A stretch of 64,000 nt of DNA from CBDCNP01 sp965222425 (GTDB taxonomy: Bacteria > Acidobacteriota > Vicinamibacteria > Marinacidobacterales > DATDRI01). Below the pieces are notes generated by a model. That model ran no database searches. It was not told the DNA's origin and was given only the letters and a program-made list of their open reading frames with translations. This document shows positions 53,067-61,783 of the stretch, piece after piece. The DNA lies in NCBI GenBank assembly GCA_965222425.1, contig CBDCTW010000022.1, positions 992,001 to 1,056,000 on the forward strand, in the 5' to 3' direction. Numbering within the stretch: position 1 is the stretch's first letter; each line of letters starts with the position of its first letter. Position numbers and translations under genes: made by a program.

Positions 53067-54526
53067 GGGGATGTCCCGGCCGCTGTTGAATTTGGTCGGG
53101 TAGCGGCGGCACCTGTGAATACTCTTAGGCAGCAAACTCATCGCTGTCAAGAGATTTCTGTTTGCTTCTAAGCGCGTGAACGAGAGCGCCCATATGGCGA
53201 TAGCCTTTGATACGCCGGAACTTTTTCTGCGCGGTGACGACGCCAAGAGCGGTCCATCGGCGAACCATGGAAGGACTCTTCCAACGCTTGACGTTTCTCG
53301 ATACTCTGCGAATGGTTCCGTTGAGATTCTCAATGGCGTTCGTCGTGGCAAGAGACTGGCGAAGTAAGGCGGGCGGCGCGAGCTTCACGACCGTGAGTGT
53401 TTCTTCCATCCCTTCACGAAGGCTTCCGGCAGCTTCGTCGTAGCCGTTTCGCTCGAGCCACGACACCAATGCCTGAAGTCGCTTGCGCGCCTTGTCGGCA
53501 CTCTTGCACTTGTAGGCTTCCTTCATCGTCTGGAGCACGTAGGCGTGACGAGACTTGGGAAGGTACGAGCGAAGATTTCGGAGTTTATGGATCTGGCACC
53601 TTTGGATGACCGCGAGGTCCCCCAAAACGTCGACGAGTGCCTTGCGGATGCCTTTGCCTCCGTCCACTACGCAGAGAATCGACTCATCGACGCGCAAGCC
53701 TCGCTCGAGAAGGTCCTGCAACATCGCGGTGCACACCCGGGAGTTCTCCGTCGAGCCCAGCCATATACCCAGGGGCACCTTCGTTCCATCTATTGTGATA
53801 CCTAGAGTTACGACGACGGTCTGTCCGGCCACCTCAAGGCCATCCAGCATCAGTGCCGCAAGCTCGAACTCCTCTAGCCGCCGAGACAGGTATTCCTCGA
53901 GCTTCTTAGTCGTCTGGCTCACGAGGTGACGGCTGGCGGCACTCTTACTCGTGCCACGAGACTTCAACTTGGCCGCGGGTTTGTCCAGACTCGATTCGTA
54001 ATTTCGGGTCGATACCCCCACCAAGATCTGATTCAACACTCGCTCTGGAAGCGGGTCTTCTTCGCGGAAGGCTTCGAAGTGTGGAAGCGACGCCTCCGCG
54101 CCCGACTTCGAGCGAACTCGAGGTCGCGACACTTGGATGCGACGACCACCGAAGCTCAGCTCTCCGTTCGTGCTCCCCCAGTGGTTATGAGTTCGCTCCT
54201 TCTCGTGCTTGCCCTTGAGCCCCGCGATCTCCTCGGCGTCCTCTCTGAGCAGTAGGTGCAGAGCTGTCAGTCCTTGCTCGTACACCCATTCCGTCAGATC
54301 CGCCTTCGTGGCCGCGATCCCAGCTATCATCGGTAGCAGTATCTGACCGACTTGGCCAACTACCTTGCCCGTAGGCGAGTGCGTTTGCTTTCTTACTGGC
54401 TTCTTTGATTTCCTAGGCATTGGTGGCTCCTTGTCCCCCTCTGGAGACGGTTTATTGGCAGACCTATTCTTAGGCCGGCCAAGGAGCCGCCGCTACCCCA
54501 AATCCAACATCCGGCGGGACATCCCC
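53067..54526 (-). mobile_element. IS256-family element type A, copy 3 (1460 bp)
   Basis: Ends as in copy 1. Flanked by an exact 8-bp target duplication CGTTTTCC (53059-53066 and 54527-54534), so it is a simple insertion. It lies 25 bases upstream of a lipoprotein gene and has probably replaced its promoter region. Confidence 0.93.
53125..54420 (-). CDS. IS256-family transposase, type A copy 3
   Basis: A full-length 431-residue transposase with all DDE motifs (LMLDGLEV, VVDGGKG, AIENLNGTIRR). It differs from copy 1 by Gln for Leu in CQIHK, the family-typical residue. Probably active. Near-identity among the three copies points to recent spread. Confidence 0.93.
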   Translation of the reverse strand: MPRKSKKPVRKQTHSPTGKVVGQVGQILLPMIAGIAATKADLTEWVYEQGLTALHLLLREDAEEIAGLKGKHEKERTHNHWGSTNGELSFGGRRIQVSRPRVRSKSGAEASLPHFEAFREEDPLPERVLNQILVGVSTRNYESSLDKPAAKLKSRGTSKSAASRHLVSQTTKKLEEYLSRRLEEFELAALMLDGLEVAGQTVVVTLGITIDGTKVPLGIWLGSTENSRVCTAMLQDLLERGLRVDESILCVVDGGKGIRKALVDVLGDLAVIQRCQIHKLRNLRSYLPKSRHAYVLQTMKEAYKCKSADKARKRLQALVSWLERNGYDEAAGSLREGMEETLTVVKLAPPALLRQSLATTNAIENLNGTIRRVSRNVKRWKSPSMVRRWTALGVVTAQKKFRRIKGYRHMGALVHALRSKQKSLDSDEFAA

Positions 54527-54551
54527 CGTTTTCCGAGAGAGGATAGACACG

Positions 54552-54977
54552 ATGCAAAACATAAGAATGCTTTTTCTCGTGCCGGGCCTGCTCCTGGCGA
54601 CCATCGGCTGTTCGACCAGCAGCCCTACAGCGCCGAGTCAAACGCCGCCTCCGCCGGTGGTCATGAATGACATCGATACGAGTTCTGAGTTAGGGGAGAT
54701 GTCCGTAACGTATGCGCATGTCTTACCCAACGTTTACAGCGAGATCTACGTTGCCTTTATCGGACTGAAGCGGGGCAGGAGGCTCTTCGTGGACCTACAC
54801 AAGGGTTCCACTGTCAATGCTCCGATTATTGAAACACAGAAGGGCAGAGTTGATGACATGGGTCTTGCGCACTTTACCTTTCGCATCACCCAACGTAGGC
54901 GGTACTACGTCCACGTGTCGGTCTACCATGGTGAGGCATTTAAGGACGACACGGGCGTGCGCATCGAAGTTGATTGA
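54552..54977 (+). CDS. small lipoprotein of unknown function
   Basis: A 141-residue lipoprotein: signal MLFLVPGLLLATIGC (Cys20), then a Ser/Pro-rich linker (SPTAPSQTPPPP) and a beta-rich domain of about 105 residues ending GVRIEVD. The linker plus beta-domain layout suggests an outer-membrane-anchored adhesion or carbohydrate-type module, but I do not recognise a family. GAGAGGA nine bases upstream supports ATG 54552. IS type A copy 3 sits directly upstream, so expression may depend on an IS-borne promoter. Confidence 0.65.
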   Translation: MQNIRMLFLVPGLLLATIGCSTSSPTAPSQTPPPPVVMNDIDTSSELGEMSVTYAHVLPNVYSEIYVAFIGLKRGRRLFVDLHKGSTVNAPIIETQKGRVDDMGLAHFTFRITQRRRYYVHVSVYHGEAFKDDTGVRIEVD

Positions 54978-55024
54978 CGTAAAACTTTGAGACGAGCACA
55001 GAACTGGAACAAGTCGCAACGGCA

Positions 55025-56008
55025 CTAGCTTGCGGATCCGCCGTTCCCACTCCTCTTCGAAAGAAGCTTCTCCGAGAGCCAGGGGCCTTTTCCTTCTTCG
55101 CTCCAGGGACAGACCTCGATGCAGATCCCGCAACCGGCGGTCTCGGTAAAGTAGAAGATGCATTTGTCGAAATCCACGTACCACTTCTCGCCGCCGCGCA
55201 CCGGCTGTTTCTCTTGGTAGATGGCGTCCACCGGGCACTCGCGCACACACACGTTGCAACGGGTGCACAGATCATCGACCCCGATATCCACCGGCTCGTC
55301 GGCCACGAGAGGTAGGTCGGTGACCACGGTCCCCAAGCGGAAGTTCGAACCATACTCCTTCGAGATCAAGGAGCCGTGCTTTCCGAGCTGCCCGAAGCCG
55401 GCATCGATGGATACCGGGATGTGCAGCAGATCGCCGCTATTGGGGTTGCCGTAGGCGCGTGCCGGCCAGCCCATGGCGCGGATCGCTTCCGATAACTGAG
55501 AGGTGATGCGCCCGACCTCCGAGTAAATCCGCATTACCTCCGTCGCGGAGACGACGCCCGGGACTGCTTTCATCTTGTCGCGGTCCATCACCACCCCGAT
55601 CGCGATAGCGTTTTCGTAGGGGACCTCTTGGCCTTCGTAGACGTAGCCCGGTTTGATGCGCGTCACACCGACTAGGCCCGCCCCCAATGCCTTGGCGCGC
55701 TCCTTAATTTCGTGCGTCATCGCCGCTGGGTCATCGACCGCACGCTGCGTCTTCGCGGTCGGGCCGGCGGACTTTCTCAGGTGCCAGATGTTGCGCATGA
55801 TGCGGATGACGACTTGCCAGGGATTGACGTAGGCGAAGAGGTTGTCGAGTCGATCCCAAGGCAGGACGTCGTCGCCGTCGTTGTGGAAGACGTGAGACGC
55901 CTGTCGCCATTCCGTCTCGCCCCGGCCGTTGATCTCATTGCCCGACCGAGGCTGATGGCGATACGCCAGCGTGGTATGGGAACTGACGTCGGTGGTCTTG
56001 AAGCTCAT
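55025..56008 (-). CDS. reductive-dehalogenase-like 4Fe-4S protein
   Basis: A 327-residue soluble protein. The C-terminal third has two ferredoxin-type clusters, CTRCNVCVRECP and CGICIEVCPW, in the arrangement of reductive dehalogenases and epoxyqueuosine reductase (QueG). The middle part (VPYENAIAIGVVMD, SEVGRITSQLSEAIRAMG, FGQLGKHGSLIS) resembles the corrinoid-binding nitroreductase-like fold of RdhA. It lacks a Tat signal, so it should be cytoplasmic or peripheral. Whether it binds cobalamin, and its electron acceptor, cannot be read off. Its ATG overlaps the stop of a 64-residue gene (ATGA). Confidence 0.75.
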   Translation of the reverse strand: MSFKTTDVSSHTTLAYRHQPRSGNEINGRGETEWRQASHVFHNDGDDVLPWDRLDNLFAYVNPWQVVIRIMRNIWHLRKSAGPTAKTQRAVDDPAAMTHEIKERAKALGAGLVGVTRIKPGYVYEGQEVPYENAIAIGVVMDRDKMKAVPGVVSATEVMRIYSEVGRITSQLSEAIRAMGWPARAYGNPNSGDLLHIPVSIDAGFGQLGKHGSLISKEYGSNFRLGTVVTDLPLVADEPVDIGVDDLCTRCNVCVRECPVDAIYQEKQPVRGGEKWYVDFDKCIFYFTETAGCGICIEVCPWSEEGKGPWLSEKLLSKRSGNGGSAS

Positions 56009-56199
56009 ATCCAGTCGATCTCGTCGATGTAGATTTTCTGTTTCGAGCGCTGTTTGTCGTAGAACTCCTTGCGAATCCTCCGGCCGTGGATGAAGTATCC
56101 ATAGCCGGTCGCAAAGATGCGGTACAGGAGCCTTAGATTATCGCCGAACGTGCGAGGAGGCTCTTGTCCCTTGGGATGTTTGGGGCTAACCGTCCGCAT
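56005..56199 (-). CDS. 64-aa basic protein coupled to the RdhA-like gene
   Basis: MRTVSPKHPKGQEPPRTFGD then a hydrophobic/aromatic segment (LRLLYRIFATGYGYFIHGRR) and a charged tail (KQRSKQKIYIDEIDWI). Its last four bases overlap the RdhA-like start, so the two are translated together. The aromatic stretch is too polar for a clear transmembrane helix but could lie on the membrane, a possible anchor like RdhB. I do not recognise the family. Confidence 0.6.
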   Translation of the reverse strand: MRTVSPKHPKGQEPPRTFGDNLRLLYRIFATGYGYFIHGRRIRKEFYDKQRSKQKIYIDEIDWI

Positions 56200-56216
56200 A
56201 GTCTTCGAATCTCACC

Positions 56217-57623
56217 CTAATGGTCCGTCGCACTACCACTCAGCTTGTCTCGCACGACGCGCCCATCGGCAATCACCATGCGCATCTGCCGCACGTTCTG
56301 AATGTCGCGCAATGGGTTGGCGGCTACCACCAGCACGTCGGCGAGCTTACCCTTTTCCAACGTCCCGAGCTTGTCCTCCATACCCAGTATGTCCGCTCCT
56401 ACGCTGGTCGCACTAGCGAGAATCTCGGCATCGGTGAGCCCCGCCTTCTTCAGAAGATCGAGCTCCACAAAATAGTCATCCGGATAGCGGGTGTCGTTCT
56501 CGAAGGGAATATCCGAGCCCACGCCGATCTTGATCCCGGCCTCGCGCGCCTTCGTCACCGGCGACAAGATGTTCTCGTTGGTGACCGGATAGCGGCGCGA
56601 CATCGTGTAGTAAAAGCCGCTGGGCGGTATCCCCGCGGACGGGTAGCCGTAGTTGATGACATTGTAGAAAGCGGTGATGGTCGGGACGAAAGCGGTCCCA
56701 TACTTGGCCATTGCCGCAACGTCATCATCGTCCATGTCGAGAGGATGTTCGAGCGAGTCGAGCCCGGCCTCGGCTCCCCAGATGATGTAGTCACCGAAGG
56801 CGTCGGCCGCAACGCGAATTCCATGCATGTGGGCCTCGTCGATCGCCGCCGTCACTTCCTCGCGCGAATAGGGGGCCATGATCTTGATCCAATCCGCGTG
56901 ATTACGGATTTGCTCACGCACCGCGAGCCGCCAGTCATCGGCCCCCGTCGCGATGCGACGGTTGGATTTCGGGCCAGGGCTCTTCGGCTTTCCGGTCGCG
57001 GTAGAAGTCGTCTCGTCGCCGTGTCCGCCTCGGATAGATATGCTCCTGCCGCTCCAGAAGACACGCGGTCCATCCACCATGCGACGTTCAACGGCTTCCT
57101 TGAGCTTCAAGGCGACGTCGTTGTTGGTTCCCACGTCGCGCACCGCGGTGATGCCGCCGTCCAAGAACTGACCGAGCTTAACCACGCCCCGAATCGCCCT
57201 GGCGGCATCGGAATCCGCGTATCGAGAAAAGTCTTCGCCCCATTGTTGGTTGAAGTGCATGTGCAGATCGACGAGACCGGGCATGATGTAAAGACCGGTG
57301 ACGTCTACCGTGCGAGCCACGTTGCTCGGGATCGACACCTGACCCGCCGGACCCACATCGAGAATCCGATCGCCCTTGATCACCAGCACCGCGTTCGCGA
57401 TCGGATCGGCACCGGTTCCGTCGATGAGCGTTCCACCTCGCACCACGAGAATAGAGTCGGCGGATCGATCCCGCGGCGGAATGGGAACTCGCCTGGGATC
57501 GTCGGTCGTTTCGAGCCCTTCGAGGCTCTGGGTGCCGTACTGCGCTTCGGCAACGGCGGAAAAAGTTAGGACTGCCGCAAAGAAGACGGCTAGACACCGA
57601 ATTGTGAATGTCTCTTGCTTCAT
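56217..57623 (-). CDS. exported imidazolonepropionase-like amidohydrolase
   Basis: A 468-residue amidohydrolase with a Sec signal (to about residue 27, AEAQ). It has RGGTLIDGTGADPI, the metal motif DLHMHF, HPLDMDDDDVA (later metal region) and the C-terminal ILGMEDKLGTLEKGKLADVL signature. It is more canonical than the paralog at 58917, with HxH intact. AAGGAG nine bases upstream supports ATG 57623. The M23 lipoprotein gene ends 12 bases before it on the same strand. Confidence 0.88.
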   Translation of the reverse strand: MKQETFTIRCLAVFFAAVLTFSAVAEAQYGTQSLEGLETTDDPRRVPIPPRDRSADSILVVRGGTLIDGTGADPIANAVLVIKGDRILDVGPAGQVSIPSNVARTVDVTGLYIMPGLVDLHMHFNQQWGEDFSRYADSDAARAIRGVVKLGQFLDGGITAVRDVGTNNDVALKLKEAVERRMVDGPRVFWSGRSISIRGGHGDETTSTATGKPKSPGPKSNRRIATGADDWRLAVREQIRNHADWIKIMAPYSREEVTAAIDEAHMHGIRVAADAFGDYIIWGAEAGLDSLEHPLDMDDDDVAAMAKYGTAFVPTITAFYNVINYGYPSAGIPPSGFYYTMSRRYPVTNENILSPVTKAREAGIKIGVGSDIPFENDTRYPDDYFVELDLLKKAGLTDAEILASATSVGADILGMEDKLGTLEKGKLADVLVVAANPLRDIQNVRQMRMVIADGRVVRDKLSGSATDH

Positions 57624-57635
57624 CTCTAGAGCTCC

Positions 57636-58835
57636 TTACTTCATGGGGCGGACCAGCCACCCGGTCATGGGATTGCCCAGCTCGAACGCCATCGGGTCTC
57701 CCGCCATGCGGATTTTTTCGAAGCCAGAGAAGAGCGCAGGCATGCCTTTGGCCTCGAGCCAGCTCTCTCCGTCCATCAGGTTGAAGTGGATGTGGGGGTA
57801 CTGGGCGAGCCCCGAGTTGCCGACGCGGCCAAGGAGCTGGCCGGCCTTCACTTCATCTCCCACCTTGATCGGCACCGTTCCGCGCTGCATGTGGCAAGTA
57901 AGAGAGTACTCGCCGTTGCCGTGGTCCAGAACGACGAGGTTGCCCGAGAAGACGTCTCCGTCGTTCTCCAGCACCTCACGCGGCGGGGTCTCACCGACCC
58001 CGAAGTCCTCGATGTCGTTCCGAACATGCACCGCGACCCCGTCGCCCGCGGCGTAGACCGGCTCGTCGTAGCACCAGTAGTCCGCCGGGGTCTTGCCATC
58101 GGTCTTGTACGGCAGTCCGTTGGGACCGAGCTTGGTGATGTCCCAGCCGTACATCGTCAAGGAATTGATCCCGGTACGTCGATGGCCGGTGATCAGATCG
58201 TTCCCCGCACTGATCGACCAAGCACCTTCGAACGGAAGGCGGAGCTTCACTTTCTGACGGTAGTTGACGATGGGCACGGTATGTCGCGCGATACCCTCAC
58301 GACCACTCTCTGACTTCAGCCAGAAAGTCATTTGAACGCTATCGACCTCCGCGTGCCAAGGACGGCCGATCGGAATGCGCACCCACGAAACGGGCTCCCC
58401 TGGAAGCAGTTCTGGCCCGGTGGGCCGCTCGAGGGACGCCATGCGGTGTTCCTGAAACTCGATGTTGTCCATGAAGTACTTGGTGGTGTCGTCGAACTCG
58501 CCCTCGATCCATTCCGTCCGCTCCATGTAGGAACGCGGGAACGTCTCTTCCCAGACGGACTCGCCACCACGTTGGAACTCGGCGTTCACGCGTTCTACCC
58601 GAAGCGGCTCCGACTCGTTCGACTGAAGCACGAGATGAAACAACCAGGTCAGGTTTTGGGTGTGAGCGTGGGCGCCCCTGGGATTGTCCGCCGGGGCGTA
58701 GTACGCGCCCTGAGTCGCCGCGTACACGACTTTGGGCACCTGATGAATACTGACGTCGAAGGTCGCCGGCCCGGGGCTCGAGCAAGCCACCAAAGCCAAC
58801 CCCACAACCAGAACGAACAAACTCAGAGCCCGCAT
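57636..58835 (-). CDS. M23-type peptidase lipoprotein
   Basis: A 399-residue lipoprotein (signal to LALVACSS; Cys18). It shares the N-terminal beta domain (TQNLTWLFHLVL, TEWIEGEF, VSWVRIPIG) with the protein at 18060. The C-terminal M23 fold is intact: GHRRTG...GWD, LTCHM, and HIHFNLMDG with both His of HxH. It should be a periplasmic zinc endopeptidase, though cell-wall binding is not evident and another peptide substrate is possible. It is encoded between two amidohydrolases of the same direction. A stable hairpin repeat lies just upstream. Confidence 0.8.
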   Translation of the reverse strand: MRALSLFVLVVGLALVACSSPGPATFDVSIHQVPKVVYAATQGAYYAPADNPRGAHAHTQNLTWLFHLVLQSNESEPLRVERVNAEFQRGGESVWEETFPRSYMERTEWIEGEFDDTTKYFMDNIEFQEHRMASLERPTGPELLPGEPVSWVRIPIGRPWHAEVDSVQMTFWLKSESGREGIARHTVPIVNYRQKVKLRLPFEGAWSISAGNDLITGHRRTGINSLTMYGWDITKLGPNGLPYKTDGKTPADYWCYDEPVYAAGDGVAVHVRNDIEDFGVGETPPREVLENDGDVFSGNLVVLDHGNGEYSLTCHMQRGTVPIKVGDEVKAGQLLGRVGNSGLAQYPHIHFNLMDGESWLEAKGMPALFSGFEKIRMAGDPMAFELGNPMTGWLVRPMK

Positions 58836-58856
58836 AGTTCCTCCACTAATCGTTGG

Positions 58857-58912
58857 TCCATCACCCTCACCCTACCCTCTCCCCAAAAGGGGAGAGGGTA
58901 TAGAGGAGGAAG
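58857..58912. repeat. dispersed hairpin repeat, copy 2
   Basis: A perfect 12-bp stem from TACCCTCTCCCC (58873-58884) and GGGGAGAGGGTA (58889-58900) with loop AAAA, preceded by CACCCTCACCC. Inverted relative to copy 1 at 2394. It separates two leftward genes and could act as a processing or 3'-stabilising element. Confidence 0.65.
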
Positions 58913-58916
58913 GGCA

Positions 58917-60404
58917 CTATTTAAAGCGAACCCCACCTTTGATGACGACGGCGACTCGCTTCATCGCCTCCATGTCGTCGAGCGGGTTTCCCGCCACGAC
59001 GATGACGTCCGCCCACTTCCCGGCTTCGATGGTGCCAAGCTTGTCCGATAGCCCCAAGATCTCGGCACCGTTCTTGGTCGAAGCCTCGATGACCTGCATC
59101 GGGCTCATCCCCATCTCCACCATGTAGCGCATCTCGTTGGCGTTCGGGTCCTCTTGCTGGAGGTTCATGAACGCTAGGGTGTCCGTTCCCATAGAGAACT
59201 TGGCGCCCGCGCGGATGAACCGGCGCATATTTTCTCTCGATGTTTCGCGGCGCGTCTGACGCTCGGTGTAAGACATCCCCAACCTGCCCTCACCGTGGAT
59301 GACGAGCTCCTTCTCTTCAGGGTGCCACCGGTTGTAAACCATCTTGTCCCGGTAACGCATGAGGGTCCGGTAGTCCTTCGGCTGCATCGACATAATGTAG
59401 CTGGTCTCGTCGAAACGGTGCGGATCCGCGGCGTGATTGGCCCGCGCGATCATCTGCTCGAGGAGGGTGTCGACGACGATTCCCTTCTCGACGTAGCCAT
59501 CGATGATCTCCTCTTCGATGAGCTCTCCGCCATAGAAGGGATGCTCGAGAGTGTCGAAATCGAACGCCAACATTCTCCTCAAACCGTCGTTATGGCCTCC
59601 GCAATGGACGTCGACGAACTTCCCGTTCTTGCGGGCCTTGTCGATGATGAACCGGACGTCCTCATCCGAGAAATCGTTCTTGCCGTCGTACCTCGAGCCC
59701 GACATGATGAACTTCCAGTAGGTGAATTCGGGTCCGAGAAGCCGATCGGTATCTTTGTCCGGATCGTCCACGACGACAAAGGCAAATTCGTTTCTCATCC
59801 ACTCCTTGGTGTCGGGCGGAGAGTCCCCGTAGCGCGCGTCGAAGCTCTGCCGGCTCCAAAGCAACGCCCCTCCCAGGAAGATGCGAGGCCCGGGAATCTC
59901 CCCCTTGTCAATGGCGTTCTTTACGGGGATCAGGCGCTTCGCGGGCCCACTCGTATTCCGCATGCTGGTCACACCCTGCATGAGGTAGACGAACGACCGT
60001 CTCGGCATCCTCGACCAGCTTTCTTCCCACTGGGCCTTGAGCTTCTCCATGGGGAGGTTCCCCCTCGGGGAGTGATAGAGCGGGTTGAGCTGAATGTGTT
60101 GATTAGAGTTGATGAGCCCCGGCATGATGGTCATGCCGCTGGCATCGATCACCTGGGCACCACCGGGGATCGTTACGTCTTCCATGGGGCCCACCCAAGT
60201 GATGTCCTCCCCCTCGATCACGACCGCGTGATCGAGCTTGGGGGGAGCACCCGTCGCATCGATGAGGGTGCCACCCTGTATAACGATCGGCCGCTCCGGC
60301 CGGAACGGAGGCTCTTGCGGTCCCCAGATCCTCGGGGCCTGAGTCGCCCACAACGCGGGTACCAGAACCAGAAATCCAATTCCTAAACCAAGTAGTTTTT
60401 TCAC
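58917..60404 (-). CDS. exported amidohydrolase with altered metal motif (NxH for HxH)
   Basis: A 495-residue amidohydrolase-family protein with a Sec signal (to about residue 21). The strand motif is GGTLIDATGAPP and the C-terminal signature ILGLSDKLGTIEAGKWADVI. Where relatives have DLHMH, this one reads NSNQH, so the first metal His and the preceding Asp are Asn; VDVHCGGHNDG and FSMGTDTLAF remain. It may bind a single metal or have another function. Start is GTG 60404 with AGGAGGAAAG upstream. The Tat-type amidohydrolase gene ends 21 bases before. Confidence 0.82.
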   Translation of the reverse strand: MKKLLGLGIGFLVLVPALWATQAPRIWGPQEPPFRPERPIVIQGGTLIDATGAPPKLDHAVVIEGEDITWVGPMEDVTIPGGAQVIDASGMTIMPGLINSNQHIQLNPLYHSPRGNLPMEKLKAQWEESWSRMPRRSFVYLMQGVTSMRNTSGPAKRLIPVKNAIDKGEIPGPRIFLGGALLWSRQSFDARYGDSPPDTKEWMRNEFAFVVVDDPDKDTDRLLGPEFTYWKFIMSGSRYDGKNDFSDEDVRFIIDKARKNGKFVDVHCGGHNDGLRRMLAFDFDTLEHPFYGGELIEEEIIDGYVEKGIVVDTLLEQMIARANHAADPHRFDETSYIMSMQPKDYRTLMRYRDKMVYNRWHPEEKELVIHGEGRLGMSYTERQTRRETSRENMRRFIRAGAKFSMGTDTLAFMNLQQEDPNANEMRYMVEMGMSPMQVIEASTKNGAEILGLSDKLGTIEAGKWADVIVVAGNPLDDMEAMKRVAVVIKGGVRFK

Positions 60405-60425
60405 TTTCTTTCCTCCTCTCGCCCG

Positions 60426-61772
60426 TTACGTGTTGATCTTATAAATCCGCTTCGCGTTCTCACTCATTACATTGCGGGCGATCTTTTCGCAGTCCTTGTC
60501 CGTCCAACCGTAGTGATAGCGATAATCGCTCAGAACCTTGGCCAGCACGCGACGGAAGTTGTCCGCGCAGTAGCCGATCTCTTCGGGGATGTTGTTGGAG
60601 TCGCTCCCGTGCATGGTCTGCTCGGAGGGAGCGAGGCCGATGAACGCCCGTAGCACCTCCTCCAGGACTCCCGGGAACTTGGCGTAGAACGAGACATCGG
60701 TGTGGACGTTCGGAAACTGGCTGATGAAGGCCGCGACGTGGTGGTGCAAGGGGTAGCCGGTGTGGATCAAGACGAACTGCGTTTCGACCCGCTTGACCTC
60801 GTCATCCTGGAAGGACTTATAGAGACCGAGTGGGCTGTTCCAATCGAACCGGAGAGCCGGATGCAACCCCACCGCAGTGTGGATGATGACGCGCATGTCG
60901 AGCTCGCCCGCCTTGACGAATATGTGGCGGAGCAGATAGTCCTGATAGGAGTGAAGCGCACGGGTGAGCTCGGGATCGTCGTAGAGGGGGATCCCTCTGG
61001 GAGTGAGCGCCGATGGCTCGTTGGTCAGGACGGTCTTCAGATCTATGTTGGCTTGATCCCGCTCGACCTTCTCAACGGTTAGCGGTCGAAAGTAGGCCAT
61101 CGAGGTTTTGAGACCGACGCAACCATTCGAGGCACAGGTTTCGAGGACTTGGTCGACGGCTTTAATGGCGTCCTCGACGGCCTCCGCCGAGTTCTTCTTG
61201 GCGAAGTCCGGGTGGATGAGATCGTTAAAGGAGTAGCTCCATACGAAGCGGCCGGCCGGTACATAAGTATCCGGTCGAACCGGATCCGAGCTACGCGATT
61301 GAAGCAGTATGGAGCTCACGTTCTCGCGATCCAGGATCGAACGGACGTAGTCGGTGAAACCGCCTTCGATTCCCTTCTTCACCACCGAGTCGAATCCCGC
61401 GAGATTGGGCTCCACTCCGTACACCCGGGAGACGTAGTTGTAGTAGCCGGTCTGGCGAGGAAGGTTGTAGAGGTGTTCTTCGAAAACCCCGGAAAGCTTC
61501 TGCCGGAGCTCCTCCTTGTGTTCGTATTCGTAAGCGGGGAGCAACGCGTCGACGAACGAGCCGTTCCATTTAGCATAGTTTTGTTCGAGCGTGATCGGGT
61601 TCGGCGGATGGACATGAACGTCCACGATCTCCATTTCGGCGATATCGACGGAGCCTACCTTCAAATTGGGACGCTCCGCGGATTGAGCCGAAGCGGGCTT
61701 CGCTTCGAGCCCGGCAAGTACACCCGCCGAGCCGCCGAGTCCCAAAAGCTTGAGAAAATTTCGTCTCCACAT
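60426..61772 (-). CDS. Tat-exported amidohydrolase (TIM-barrel, amidohydrolase-2-like)
   Basis: A 448-residue protein with a Tat signal (WRRNFLKLLGLGG, cleavage near PASA). The barrel has the metal motif DVHVHPP after strand 1, HTAVGLHPAL and LIHTGYPLHHH in mid-barrel, and HGSDSNN with the late metal Asp. This is the amidohydrolase-2 fold, whose members are hydrolases or decarboxylases (for example of aromatic acids); which applies is not clear. Export by Tat suggests the metal is loaded in the cytoplasm. AAGGAGA precedes ATG 61772, 11 bases after the S9 peptidase stop. Confidence 0.83.
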   Translation of the reverse strand: MWRRNFLKLLGLGGSAGVLAGLEAKPASAQSAERPNLKVGSVDIAEMEIVDVHVHPPNPITLEQNYAKWNGSFVDALLPAYEYEHKEELRQKLSGVFEEHLYNLPRQTGYYNYVSRVYGVEPNLAGFDSVVKKGIEGGFTDYVRSILDRENVSSILLQSRSSDPVRPDTYVPAGRFVWSYSFNDLIHPDFAKKNSAEAVEDAIKAVDQVLETCASNGCVGLKTSMAYFRPLTVEKVERDQANIDLKTVLTNEPSALTPRGIPLYDDPELTRALHSYQDYLLRHIFVKAGELDMRVIIHTAVGLHPALRFDWNSPLGLYKSFQDDEVKRVETQFVLIHTGYPLHHHVAAFISQFPNVHTDVSFYAKFPGVLEEVLRAFIGLAPSEQTMHGSDSNNIPEEIGYCADNFRRVLAKVLSDYRYHYGWTDKDCEKIARNVMSENAKRIYKINT

Positions 61773-61783
61773 GGGAAATCTCC

